The notes under the pieces are model-generated. The model was not told where the DNA came from. It saw only the letters and a list, made by a program, of their open reading frames with translations, and ran no database searches. Below are positions 52,386 to 61,178 of a stretch of 64,000 nt of DNA, piece after piece (position 1 is the stretch's first letter; each line of letters starts with the position of its first letter). The stretch comes from Streptomyces sp. NBC_01428 (GTDB lineage: Bacteria > Actinomycetota > Actinomycetes > Streptomycetales > Streptomycetaceae): NCBI RefSeq assembly GCF_036231965.1, contig NZ_CP109499.1, positions 1,550,001 through 1,614,000 of the forward strand, in the 5' to 3' direction. The position numbers and the translations under genes are program-made.

Positions 52386-53836
52386 CGTCGATGCACACCC
52401 CGCACACCTACGCCGCGGTCGACCTCGGCGCGTCCAGCGGACGCGTCATGGTCGGCCGGGTCGGCCCGGACACCCTGCACCTGACGGAGGCGCACCGCTT
52501 CCCGAACCGTCCGGTCCGGGGCCCCGAGGGGCTGCGCTGGGACATCCTCGCGCTGTACGCGGGTGTCCTCGACGGGCTCCGCGCCGCCGGGCAGGTCGAC
52601 TCCGTCGGCATCGACAGCTGGGCCGTGGACTACGGCCTGCTGGACGCGGACGGGGCGCTGCTCGGCAACCCGGTGCACTACCGCGACACCCGCACGGAGG
52701 GCGTCGCGGAGAAGGTCTGGGCGACCGTGCCCGCCGCCGAGCTGTACGCGGCGACCGGCCTGCAGTACGCGCCGTTCAACACCCTGTACCAGTTGACGGC
52801 GGCCCGCTCCACCGCTCAACTCGGCTTCGCGAAAAAGCTGTTGCTCGTACCCGACCTCTTGGCGTACTGGCTCACGGGCGAGGCCGGCACCGAGCTCACG
52901 AACGCCTCCACCACTCAGCTGATCGATCCGGGCACGCGCGACTGGGCGTACGGTCTCGCGGAGCGTCTCGGTATCGACCTCACGCTGTTCGCTCCGCTGC
53001 GCCGGCCCGGCGATCCGGCCGGGACCCTGCTGCCGCGTGTCCTGGAGGAGACCGGGCTGACCGGGCCGGTGCCGGTGACGACGGTCGGTTCGCACGACAC
53101 CGCGTCGGCGGTGGCCGCCGTCCCGGCCACCGGGGAACGGTTCGCGTACATCTGCACCGGCACCTGGTCGCTCGCGGGTCTGGAACTGGACGCGCCCGTG
53201 CTCACCGAGGCGAGCCGGGCCGCCAACTTCACCAACGAACTGGGCCTGGACGGCACGGTCCGCTACCTGCGCAACATCATGGGGCTGTGGCTGCTCCAGG
53301 AGTGCCTACGGGAGTGGGACGGTCCCGATCTCGGCGAACTCCTGTCGTCCGCCGCCGAGGTGGCGCCGCTGCGGTCGGTGGTGGACGCGGGCGACGCGGC
53401 GTTCCTCGCGCCCGGCCGGATGCCGGCGCGGATCGCAGAGGCGTGCCGGGAGTCGGGGCAGCCCGTGCCGGCCTCCCGCGCCGAGATCACCCGGTGCATC
53501 CTCGACTCCCTCGCGCTCGCCCACCGCCGCGCGGTCCGGGAGGCGCAGGCTCTCGCCGACCGTCCCGTCGACGTCGTGCACATCGTGGGCGGCGGCACCC
53601 GCAACGAACTGCTCTGCCAACTCACCGCCGACGCCTGCGGGTTGCCTGTCGTGGCGGGCCCGGCGGAAGCGGCCGCGCTCGGCAACGTCCTCGTCCAGGC
53701 CCGGGCCCACGGGCTGGTCGGCGACCGCGCCGGGATGCGCCGGCTGGTGGCCCGCAGCCAGCCGCTGCGCCGCTACGAGCCGCGCGGTGACACGGCCGCC
53801 TGGCGCGCGGCCGAGGCCCGGCTCGGCACGCCGTGA
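52382..53836 (+). CDS. rhaB: Rhamnulokinase
   Basis: The 484-residue FGGY-family kinase phosphorylates L-rhamnulose at O1. YAAVDLGASSGRVMVGRV (phosphate 1 loop) and SVGIDSWAVDYGLLD are typical N-terminal motifs. TVGSHDTASAVAAVPATGERFAYICTGTWSL is the second-domain signature, and VHIVGGGTRNELLCQLTADACGLPVVAGPAEAAALGN is the adenosine site. The start overlaps the RhaEW stop (ATGA), indicating coupled translation; an ATG 9 nt further in is an alternative. Confidence 0.92.
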   Translation: MTSMHTPHTYAAVDLGASSGRVMVGRVGPDTLHLTEAHRFPNRPVRGPEGLRWDILALYAGVLDGLRAAGQVDSVGIDSWAVDYGLLDADGALLGNPVHYRDTRTEGVAEKVWATVPAAELYAATGLQYAPFNTLYQLTAARSTAQLGFAKKLLLVPDLLAYWLTGEAGTELTNASTTQLIDPGTRDWAYGLAERLGIDLTLFAPLRRPGDPAGTLLPRVLEETGLTGPVPVTTVGSHDTASAVAAVPATGERFAYICTGTWSLAGLELDAPVLTEASRAANFTNELGLDGTVRYLRNIMGLWLLQECLREWDGPDLGELLSSAAEVAPLRSVVDAGDAAFLAPGRMPARIAEACRESGQPVPASRAEITRCILDSLALAHRRAVREAQALADRPVDVVHIVGGGTRNELLCQLTADACGLPVVAGPAEAAALGNVLVQARAHGLVGDRAGMRRLVARSQPLRRYEPRGDTAAWRAAEARLGTP

Positions 53837-53930
53837 CCCGTCCGTCGTCCGGCGGGCGCGCAGTGCCTCCCGCACCGCGTGCCCGCCGCGTACGCTGCAC
53901 CCATCCGATGATCGAGACCAAGGAGCTGCG

Positions 53931-54686
53931 ATGCGAGTCGCCCTGTTCCTGACCTGTGTCAACGACACGCTGTATCCGGACACCGGCCGCGCCGTGGTGA
54001 AACTGCTGACCAGACTGGGTGTCGACGTCGATTTCCCGATGGGGCAGACCTGCTGCGGACAGGCTCACTACAACACCGGTTACCGCCACGAGGCCGAGCC
54101 GTTGGCCCGTCACTTCTCCGATGTCTTCCGCGCGTACGACGCGATCGTGACGCCGTCGGGGTCGTGCGGGGCGATGGTGCGGGAGCTGTATCCGCGGATG
54201 GGCGAGCGGGCGCGCGCCGAGGGGCGGGGCGACAGCCTGGCCCGGACGCTGGCGCCGGTCGTGCCGAAGACGTACGAGCTGACGGAGTTCCTCGTCGACG
54301 TTCTCGGGGTGACGGACGTCGGCGCGTACTACCCGCACACGGTGACCTATCACCCCACCTGTCACGGCCTGCGCAGCCTGGGCCTCGGGGACCGGCCGCA
54401 CCGGCTGCTCCAGGCGGTCAAGGGGCTCGAACTGCGGGAACTGCCCGGCGCGGACGAGTGCTGCGGCTTCGGCGGCACCTTCGCCGTGAAGAACCCCGAC
54501 GTGTCCGCGGCGATGGGCGCCGACAAGGTGCGCAACGCCGAGTCGACCGGGGCCGACGTGCTGTGCGCGGCCGACAACTCGTGTCTGATGCACATCGGCG
54601 GCACGATGGGCCGCCTCAGCACGGACATGCGGCCCGTCCACATCGCGGAGATCCTGGCGAGCACGGAAGAGGAGCCGAGCGCATGA
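53931..54686 (+). CDS. lutA: L-lactate utilisation Fe-S protein LutA
   Basis: The 251-residue protein is a cysteine-rich CCG-type oxidoreductase subunit. The two CCG motifs are in GQTCCGQAHYNTGYRHEAEPLA and ADECCGFGGTFAVK, and YHPTCHGLRSLG and AADNSCLMHIGG add cysteines. LutABC together oxidise L-lactate to pyruvate in Bacillus. In this locus it follows the rhamnose genes and would consume the lactate from lactaldehyde. RBS AGGAG lies just upstream. Its stop overlaps lutB by ATGA. Confidence 0.92.
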   Translation: MRVALFLTCVNDTLYPDTGRAVVKLLTRLGVDVDFPMGQTCCGQAHYNTGYRHEAEPLARHFSDVFRAYDAIVTPSGSCGAMVRELYPRMGERARAEGRGDSLARTLAPVVPKTYELTEFLVDVLGVTDVGAYYPHTVTYHPTCHGLRSLGLGDRPHRLLQAVKGLELRELPGADECCGFGGTFAVKNPDVSAAMGADKVRNAESTGADVLCAADNSCLMHIGGTMGRLSTDMRPVHIAEILASTEEEPSA

Positions 54687-56176
54687 GCGGAACGTTCGTC
54701 GGAATGCCGGCCTTTCCCGTGGCCGCGCAAGAGGCCGTGCACGACAGCACCCTGCGGGGCAATCTGCGCCACGCCACCCACACCATCCGCGCCAAGCGCG
54801 AGAAGGCCGTCGCGGAGGTCTCCGACTGGGCGGCGCTGCGCGAGGCGGGGAAGCAGATCAAGGACCACACGCTCCGTCATCTCGACCGCTATCTCGTCCA
54901 GTTGGAGGAGGCGGTCACCGCGGCGGGCGGCGTCGTGCACTGGGCCGCCGACGCCGACGAGGCCAACCGGATCGTCACCGCGCTGGTGAGGATGACCGGC
55001 GAGACCGAGGTCGTCAAGGTCAAGTCGATGGCCACCCAGGAGATCGGGCTGAACGAGGCGCTGGAGGCCGCGGGCATCCACGCGTACGAGACCGATCTCG
55101 CCGAGCTGATCGTGCAGTTGGGCAAGGACCGGCCGTCGCACATCCTCGTCCCCGCGATCCACCGCAACCGCGGCGAGATCCGCGACATCTTCGCCCGCGA
55201 GATGGGCGAGTGGGGCCGGCCCGCGCCCGAGGGACTCACCGACACGCCCGCCGAACTGGCGGAGGCCGCGCGTCTGCACCTGCGCGAGAAGTTCCTGCGC
55301 GCCAAGGTCGGCATCTCCGGCGCCAACTTCATGGTCGCCGAGACCGGCACCCTCGTCGTCGTGGAGTCCGAGGGCAACGGGCGGATGTGTCTGACGCTCC
55401 CCGAGACCCTGATCTCGGTCGTCGGCATCGAGAAGATCGTGCCGAGCTGGCGGGACCTGGAGGTGTTCCTGCAGACCCTCCCGCGCTCCTCCACGGCCGA
55501 GCGCATGAACCCGTACACCTCGATGTGGACGGGAACCAAGGACGGCCGCGCCGGGGAGGACGACGGGCCGGGGACCTTCCATCTGGTGCTGCTGGACAAC
55601 GGCCGCACCGACACGCTCGCCGACGAGGTCGGCCGCCAGGCCCTGCGCTGCATCCGCTGTTCGGCCTGCCTCAACGTCTGCCCGGTGTACGAGCGGGCGG
55701 GAGGGCACGCCTACGGCTCGGTCTACCCGGGTCCGATCGGCGCCATCCTGAGCCCGCAGCTGCGGGGCACCGGCAGCGAGATCGACGCCTCCCTGCCGTA
55801 CGCCTCGTCGCTGTGCGGTGCCTGCTACGAGGTGTGTCCCGTCGCCATCGACATCCCGGAGGTCCTCGTGCATCTGCGCGAGCGGATCGCCGAGGGAGGA
55901 CCCGCCACCCGCGACGGCAACCGGGTCCTCCTCAAGCCCGCCAAGGGCCACGCGGCGGAGCGGGCGGCGATGCGGGCGGCGCGGTGGGCCTTCAGCCATC
56001 CCGGCGCGCTGCGCGGCGGCCAGCGGCTGGCGTCGCGGACCCGGCGCTTCCACCCGCGCACCCTGCCGGGGCCGGGCCGGGCATGGAGCGCCACCCGCGA
56101 TCTGCCGGAGGTCCCGGCGGAGTCGTTCCGCGACTGGTGGCAGCGGACGCGGGGCGGAAAGGACGTGACGAAGTGA
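54683..56176 (+). CDS. lutB: L-lactate utilisation Fe-S protein LutB
   Basis: The 497-residue protein has an N-terminal LUD domain (about residues 60-300; KVGISGANFMVAETGTLVVVESEGNGRMCLTLPE and VGIEKIVPSWRDL), and a C-terminal dicluster ferredoxin part. The Fe-S cysteine runs are CIRCSACLNVCPVYERAGG and SLCGACYEVCPVAIDIPEVL. This is the electron-carrying subunit of the LutABC lactate oxidation complex. It overlaps lutA and lutC by 4 nt each. Confidence 0.92.
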   Translation: MSGTFVGMPAFPVAAQEAVHDSTLRGNLRHATHTIRAKREKAVAEVSDWAALREAGKQIKDHTLRHLDRYLVQLEEAVTAAGGVVHWAADADEANRIVTALVRMTGETEVVKVKSMATQEIGLNEALEAAGIHAYETDLAELIVQLGKDRPSHILVPAIHRNRGEIRDIFAREMGEWGRPAPEGLTDTPAELAEAARLHLREKFLRAKVGISGANFMVAETGTLVVVESEGNGRMCLTLPETLISVVGIEKIVPSWRDLEVFLQTLPRSSTAERMNPYTSMWTGTKDGRAGEDDGPGTFHLVLLDNGRTDTLADEVGRQALRCIRCSACLNVCPVYERAGGHAYGSVYPGPIGAILSPQLRGTGSEIDASLPYASSLCGACYEVCPVAIDIPEVLVHLRERIAEGGPATRDGNRVLLKPAKGHAAERAAMRAARWAFSHPGALRGGQRLASRTRRFHPRTLPGPGRAWSATRDLPEVPAESFRDWWQRTRGGKDVTK

Positions 56177-56868
56177 GCAGCAGGGATCTCATCCTCGGGC
56201 GGGTGCGGCGGGCGACCGCCGACATCCGCGACGACGACACCCCGTACGAGCGGGCCGTGGACCGGAGTTATCTGCGCGAGCACGGAGAGCGGACCCCAGC
56301 CCAGACGGTCGCGCTGCTCGCGGAGAACCTGGCGGACTACCGGGCGGTCGTGCACCGCTGCGCGGCCGACGCGCTGCCGGCGACCCTCGCCGGTCTGCTG
56401 GCCGCCCGGGGCTCCGGCACGGTCGTCGTACCGGAGGGTCTCGACGGGGCCTGGCTCGCGGAGAGCGAGGTGACGCGCGTCGCGGACCGCGCCACGGGCA
56501 CGGCGCACGAGCTGGACGCGGTCGACAGCGTGGTCACCGCGTGCGCGGTGGCCGTCGCCGAGACCGGCACCATCGTCCTGGACGCCTCCCCCGACCAGGG
56601 CCGGCGCCGCATCACCCTCGTGCCCGACCACCACATCTGTGTCGTCCGGGTCCCCGGTCAGGTCGTCTCCTCCGTGCCGCAGGCCCTGGAACGTCTGGAC
56701 CCGGCACGCCCGCTGACCTGGATCTCCGGGCCCTCCGCGACCAGCGACATCGAACTGGACCGGGTGGAGGGGGTGCACGGCCCGCGCACCCTGGAGGTGG
56801 TGCTGGTCGACGACGCTTCCCAGGGCGTCCCGCCGTCGAGCGGGGAGCACGTGGCGCGGCTAGCGTGA
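56173..56868 (+). CDS. lutC: L-lactate utilisation protein LutC
   Basis: The 231-residue protein is a single LUD domain protein. VDSVVTACAVAVAETGTIVLDASPDQGRRRITLVPDHHICVVRVPGQVVSSVPQAL and ISGPSATSDIELDRVEGVHGPRTLEVVLVD match the LutC/YkgG pattern. The GTG start overlaps the lutB stop (GTGA). Residues GPSATSDIELDRVEGVHGP are the family's best-conserved run. It completes the LutABC set. Confidence 0.92.
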   Translation: MSSRDLILGRVRRATADIRDDDTPYERAVDRSYLREHGERTPAQTVALLAENLADYRAVVHRCAADALPATLAGLLAARGSGTVVVPEGLDGAWLAESEVTRVADRATGTAHELDAVDSVVTACAVAVAETGTIVLDASPDQGRRRITLVPDHHICVVRVPGQVVSSVPQALERLDPARPLTWISGPSATSDIELDRVEGVHGPRTLEVVLVDDASQGVPPSSGEHVARLA

Positions 56869-56872
56869 GGGC

Positions 56873-58027
56873 ATGATCCGGTTCGAGCAGGTCAGCAAGG
56901 TCTACCCGGACGGTACGAAGGCCGTGGACGACCTCTCCTTCGAGGTGGACGAGGGTGAACTCGTCACGCTCGTCGGCCCGTCGGGCTGCGGCAAGACGAC
57001 GACCATGATGATGGTGAACCGGCTGATCGAACCGACGTCGGGCCGGATCCTCGTGAACGGCGAGGACATCGCCGAGGTCGACCCGGTGCGGCTGCGGCGC
57101 CGGATCGGGTACGTCATCCAGCAGGTCGGCCTGTTCCCGCACCGGACGATCCTCGACAACACGGCGACCGTGCCGACCCTGGTCGGCTGGAAGAAGGCCA
57201 AGGCCCGCGCGCGAGCCGCCGAACTCCTCGACCTGGTCGGCCTCGACCCCGCCACCTACGGGTCGCGCTACCCCGAACAGTTGTCGGGTGGCCAGCGCCA
57301 GCGGGTCGGGGTGGCGCGGGCGCTGGCCGCCGATCCGCCGGTCCTGCTGATGGACGAGCCGTTCGGCGCCGTGGACCCGGTGGTGCGGGAGCAGTTGCAG
57401 GACGAGTTCCTGAGCATGCAGCGATCCGTCCGCAAGACGGTGCTGCTGGTCACCCACGACATCGAGGAGGCCGTCCGCCTCGGCGACCGGATCGCGGTGT
57501 ACGGGCAGGGGCGCATCGAGCAGTTCGACACCCCGGGGGCGGTCCTGGGAACGCCTGCCACGCCGTACGTCGCCGAGTTCGTCGGCGCCGACCGCGGGCT
57601 GAAGCGGTTGTCGGTCACCGAGATCGAGGCCGACGACCTGGAACAGCCGCCGGTCGCACGGCTCGACGAGAGCGCCGCCGAGGCCGCGGCGCGGCTGCGC
57701 GGGGACGGCTCCCGGTGGGCCGTGGTCCTCGACACGGACGGCGACCTGCACGGCTGGGTCGGCGTCGACGAACTCGGCGCGGGCGGCCTGGTCGGTGCGT
57801 ACGCCCACCGGATGAACTCCTGGGTCCCGGTGGGAGCCCCGCTGAAGCAGGCGTTCGGTGTGATGCTGCAGCACGACGCCGGCTGGGTCGCCGTCCTCGA
57901 CGGCGCCCGCTTCCTCGGCGTCCTCACCCCCGCCAAACTCCACGAGGCCCTGCGCCGCTCGGTCGACGCCGACGCCCGGGGAGTCCCGCGCGGCCAGGTC
58001 GACTTCGACTCGGTGGCGGACGCCTGA
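56873..58027 (+). CDS. Osmoprotectant/betaine ABC transporter ATPase (OpuBA/ProV type) with CBS part
   Basis: The 384-residue protein has an ATPase domain (about residues 1-235): VGPSGCGKTTTMMMVNRLIEP (Walker A), QLSGGQRQRVGVARALAADPPVLLMDEPFGAVDP (signature and Walker B), and LLVTHDIEEAVRLGD. The C-terminal 140 residues form a CBS-pair-like regulatory region (ARLRGDGSRWAVVLDTDGDLHGWVGVDEL and MLQHDAGWVAVLDGARFLGVLT), as in OpuA, where it senses ionic strength. Only 4 nt separate it from lutC. The partner membrane and binding proteins are encoded on the opposite strand at 58.7-61.0 kb. Confidence 0.9.
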   Translation: MIRFEQVSKVYPDGTKAVDDLSFEVDEGELVTLVGPSGCGKTTTMMMVNRLIEPTSGRILVNGEDIAEVDPVRLRRRIGYVIQQVGLFPHRTILDNTATVPTLVGWKKAKARARAAELLDLVGLDPATYGSRYPEQLSGGQRQRVGVARALAADPPVLLMDEPFGAVDPVVREQLQDEFLSMQRSVRKTVLLVTHDIEEAVRLGDRIAVYGQGRIEQFDTPGAVLGTPATPYVAEFVGADRGLKRLSVTEIEADDLEQPPVARLDESAAEAAARLRGDGSRWAVVLDTDGDLHGWVGVDELGAGGLVGAYAHRMNSWVPVGAPLKQAFGVMLQHDAGWVAVLDGARFLGVLTPAKLHEALRRSVDADARGVPRGQVDFDSVADA

Positions 58028-58038
58028 GGGACGGTCCG

Positions 58039-58647
58039 TCAGGAATAGGCGACCGGGCTGCCGCGGCGCAGCACGAACTGGGCCGCGCGCAGGTACACCG
58101 CGACGTAGAAGGCCGCGTCCAGGTCGTCGGCCCAGGGCCCCGGACGGGTGGCCGCCAGGTCCTTCGCCGCCCCGTCCCGGAACCACGTCGTCAATTCCAG
58201 GTTGTCGGACGTCGCCGGGACGGCGGACGGCAGCCCGACCGCCTCGGCGAGGCGCTCCGCGAGCGCCAGCACCTGGGGTGCGCCCGCGACCATCGTCTCG
58301 TCCGTGTAGGCGGAGGCGACGGGAAGCCAGATCTCCTCGTCGAGCGATATCGGCACCAGCAGCGTCCAGCCGCAGAGGAGGTCGGCCTCCGCGGGGGACA
58401 AGTGGTCCTCGCACAGCGCGACGAAGCCGTCCATCGGCGGGACGAGCTTCTCCTCGAAGGCGAGCCCGGAACCCCGGACGAAGGGCGCCTCTTCGGGCAG
58501 GGAAGTGAACGGCGGCAGGCCGCGGGCGCGCAAGGCGTCGTTCAACGCGGCGGCACGCGGCCCGTATCCGGTCCCCTCCTCGTCGTCCTCGTCATCGTCC
58601 TCGCCGGACCATTCGCTCGCGCTGATGCTGACCAGGTAGATCCCCAT
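58039..58647 (-). CDS. Conserved hypothetical protein
   Basis: The 202-residue soluble protein starts MGIYLVSISASEWSGEDDDEDDEEG, a short beta strand followed by an acidic loop, and then mixed alpha-beta sequence (LPPFTSLPEEAPFVRGSGLAFEEKLVPPMDGFVALCEDHLSPAEADLLCGWTLLVPISLDEEIWLPVASAYTDETMVAGA). It ends DLDAAFYVAVYLRAAQFVLRRG. No known domain is recognised. It is convergent to the betaine ATPase with only 11 nt between stops and separates the two halves of the osmoprotectant system. Confidence 0.75.
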   Translation of the reverse strand: MGIYLVSISASEWSGEDDDEDDEEGTGYGPRAAALNDALRARGLPPFTSLPEEAPFVRGSGLAFEEKLVPPMDGFVALCEDHLSPAEADLLCGWTLLVPISLDEEIWLPVASAYTDETMVAGAPQVLALAERLAEAVGLPSAVPATSDNLELTTWFRDGAAKDLAATRPGPWADDLDAAFYVAVYLRAAQFVLRRGSPVAYS

Positions 58648-58699
58648 GCCCGGAAGCTACCGCGCGCCACTGACAGTCCCGGCGACGATGCCCGCCCCC

Positions 58700-59653
58700 T
58701 CACTTCAGCAGACCCTTGTCCTTCAGGTAGGTGCGGGCCACGTCCTCCGGGAGGCGGCGCCAGCTGTCCACCTGTTCGTTCATGGTGGCCAGGTCGGCGG
58801 TGGTGAGGACCTCGTTGAGCCGGTCGAGCGCCTTGGCGGGTCCCTCGCCGCCGGCGCGGGCGCGGTTGACGACGGGGACGAGGTAGTCGGCGTTCTGGAG
58901 GTGCTTGTCGTCGGCGAGCAGGACGAGGCCGAACTCGTCGAGGGTGGCGTCGGTGGTGGTGGTCAGCACCATCTGGTCCTGGCCGTTCTGCACGGCCTTC
59001 TTGGCCTGGGTGGTGCCGACGCCCTTCGGGTCGACGCCGGTGATGTCGATCCCGTACGTCTTCCTCAGACCGGGCTCGCAGTACGGCCGCTTGACGCATT
59101 CGTCGCCTGCGGCGAGGCGGACCTTCAGACCGGATCTGCCGAGGTCGCTGAGGGTCTTGAGGTGGTGCTCGCGGGCGTACTCCTTCGTCACCGCGAAGGC
59201 GTTCTGGTCGACCGCCCTGCCCGGGTCGAGGACGGTGAGGCCGCGCGGTGTCGCGAGCTTGCGCAGGGCGGTCATGGTGGCGTCGAGGTCGGGTGAGCCG
59301 ACCGGTGGCGCGTCGGCGCCGTTGGTCTTCGCGTTCAGCCAGTCGGCGAAGGTGGCGGCGTACTCGGCGACCACGTCGATCTGGCCCGATTCGAGCGCGG
59401 GTTCGTACAGTTCGCGGTTGGCGACGGTGAGCATCGAGGTCTTGTAGCCGGCCTGCTTGAGCAGCAGGGAGTACATCTGGGCGAGCAGGTCGCTCTCGGT
59501 GAAACCGGCCGAGCCCACGGTCAGGTTCTTGCTGTCGCCCGGCGGGGCGGTGACGTCGCCCTGTGTCTCCAGCGAGGGCCCCGTGCCGCAGCCGCCGGCC
59601 AGGAGCGCGATCGCCAGGGCCGGTACCGCGAGGGTGACGGCGGCGCGCCTCAC
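58700..59653 (-). CDS. Glycine-betaine/osmoprotectant substrate-binding lipoprotein (OpuBC type)
   Basis: The 317-residue protein has a lipoprotein signal (MRRAAVTLAVPALAIALLAGGCG, Cys near residue 22). The binding domain is of the OpuAC/OpuBC type: NLTVGSAGFTESDLLAQMYSLLLKQAGYKTSMLTVANRELYEPALESGQIDVVAEYAATFADWLN and VAEYAATF, then AVTKEYAREHHLKTLSDLGR. The GTG start at 59653 overlaps the permease stop (GTGA). It delivers quaternary amines to the permeases upstream. Confidence 0.9.
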   Translation of the reverse strand: MRRAAVTLAVPALAIALLAGGCGTGPSLETQGDVTAPPGDSKNLTVGSAGFTESDLLAQMYSLLLKQAGYKTSMLTVANRELYEPALESGQIDVVAEYAATFADWLNAKTNGADAPPVGSPDLDATMTALRKLATPRGLTVLDPGRAVDQNAFAVTKEYAREHHLKTLSDLGRSGLKVRLAAGDECVKRPYCEPGLRKTYGIDITGVDPKGVGTTQAKKAVQNGQDQMVLTTTTDATLDEFGLVLLADDKHLQNADYLVPVVNRARAGGEGPAKALDRLNEVLTTADLATMNEQVDSWRRLPEDVARTYLKDKGLLK

Positions 59654-60321
59654 CGGGTGCCCCGCGCCCACCGCGGGGACAGCCGCTCGGCGATCTCGAA
59701 GACGGCTTCGACGATCAGGGCGAACACGGCCACCAGGACGGCTCCCGCGACGACCTGCGGGGTGCTCGCCAGGTTGAACCCCGCCGTGATGATCCGGCCG
59801 AGGCCGCCGCCGCCCGCGAGGGCCGCGATGGTGGCGGTCGCGACGAGCTGGACGGCGGCGATCCGCACCCCGTTCATGATCATCGGGAGGGCGAGCGGTA
59901 CTTCCACGCCGAAGAGCATCTGCCGTCCGGTCATGCCCATCCCGCGCGCGGCCCGTACGACGTCACGGTCGACCTCGCGCATCCCGACGTAGGCGTTGGT
60001 GAGCAGCGGCGGTACGGCGAAGAGGACCAGCGCGACGACGGTGGGGCCCTCGCCCCACTGGCCGATCGGGGTGAGCAGCAGGATCACCAGCACGGCGAAC
60101 GTGGGGATCGCGCGGCCCACGTTGGAGATGTTCACGGCGAGCGCGCCGCCCTTGCCGAGATGGCCGAGGACGAGGGCGACGGGCAGCGCGATCAGACAGC
60201 TGATGACCAGGCAGACGACCGTCAGGACGAGATGCTGGGCGAGGCGGTGCCAGACGCCGTCGTCGCCCGACCAGTGGGCGGGGTCGGTGAGCCAGTCCCA
60301 GGCCCCGGTCAGTGTGTTCAC
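59650..60321 (-). CDS. Osmoprotectant ABC transporter permease (OpuBB type)
   Basis: The 223-residue protein has six hydrophobic segments. LVISCLIALPVALVLGHLG, NVGRAIPTFAVLVILLLTPIG, and the EAA-type loop DVVRAARGMGMTGRQMLFGVEVPLALPMIMNGVRIAAVQ show the OpuCB/ProW-like permease. AGGGGLGRIITAGFNLAS is a conserved C-terminal motif. GTG start overlaps the upstream permease stop (GTGA). Confidence 0.9.
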   Translation of the reverse strand: MNTLTGAWDWLTDPAHWSGDDGVWHRLAQHLVLTVVCLVISCLIALPVALVLGHLGKGGALAVNISNVGRAIPTFAVLVILLLTPIGQWGEGPTVVALVLFAVPPLLTNAYVGMREVDRDVVRAARGMGMTGRQMLFGVEVPLALPMIMNGVRIAAVQLVATATIAALAGGGGLGRIITAGFNLASTPQVVAGAVLVAVFALIVEAVFEIAERLSPRWARGTR

Positions 60322-60998
60322 CGGCGGGCCGCCCGCGTCCAGGGCGTGATGAGCCACTGCACGCCGAGCAGCAGCAGGTCGGCCGCGACGGCGATGACGA
60401 CGCACAGCACGGACGCGGTGAGCACCTGGGCCTTGAAGTAGGTGTTCATGCCCGCGTAGATGAGGTTGCCGAGTCCCCCGAAGCCGACGATCGCGCCGAC
60501 GGTGACGAGCGAGACGGCCGACACGGTGGCGATCCGCAGGCCGGCCATCGCGGCGGGGACGGCGAGCGGGAGTTCGACGGTGAGCAGCAGCCGGATCGGC
60601 CCGTATCCCATGCCCCGTGCGGCCTGCCGGGTCTCCTCGGGGACGGCGCGCAGCCCGGCGAGGATGTTCCGAACGAGGAGCGTCAGCGAGTACAGGACGA
60701 GCCCGGCGGCGACCAGCGAGGCCGACAGGCCGTACACGGGCAGCAGGAGCGAGAACATCGCGAGCGAGGGGACCGTGTAGAGGATCGTCGTCACCGCGAG
60801 GACCGGTCCGGCCGCCCAGCGCCAGCGGCGGGCGAGGACGGCGAGCGGGACGGCGAGGACGAGGGCGATCGCGACGGCGACCGCCGTGAGCTGGAGGTGC
60901 TGGACCGTCGCGTCGACCAGGATGTGGCGGCGCGTGCTCAGGTACTCGCCGCAGATCCACTCGTTGCGCGCGAGGCAATCGTCCGGGGGCGCGGTCAC
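60318..60998 (-). CDS. Osmoprotectant ABC transporter permease
   Basis: This 226-residue membrane protein has about six helices. QLTAVAVAIALVLAVPLAVLARR, TILYTVPSLAMFSLLLPVYGLSASLVAAGLVLYSL and the EAA loop ETRQAARGMGYGPIRLLLTVELPLAVPAAMAGLRIATV match OpuBB-type permeases. The periplasmic N-terminal CLARNEWICGEYLSTRRHILVD is typical of actinobacterial members. The GTG at 60998 was chosen; a GTG at 61025 would add nine residues. It is the first gene of the minus-strand operon. Confidence 0.88.
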   Translation of the reverse strand: MTAPPDDCLARNEWICGEYLSTRRHILVDATVQHLQLTAVAVAIALVLAVPLAVLARRWRWAAGPVLAVTTILYTVPSLAMFSLLLPVYGLSASLVAAGLVLYSLTLLVRNILAGLRAVPEETRQAARGMGYGPIRLLLTVELPLAVPAAMAGLRIATVSAVSLVTVGAIVGFGGLGNLIYAGMNTYFKAQVLTASVLCVVIAVAADLLLLGVQWLITPWTRAARR

Positions 60999-61178
60999 GC
61001 GTCCATTGCATCGGGTGTTCGACACGGTCCGCGCGTTGTGGTGGCCCGTACGGGGGTGGCCCGGTGCGCGGGGGTGGCGCTGAGTACACCGCGCGATACG
61101 GGTTCTGCGCCCCGTGTGGTCGCGACGCCGTCTCCGTAGCGTCGTGGACGAGGCACAGGACGTGCCGGACGGAGGGCG

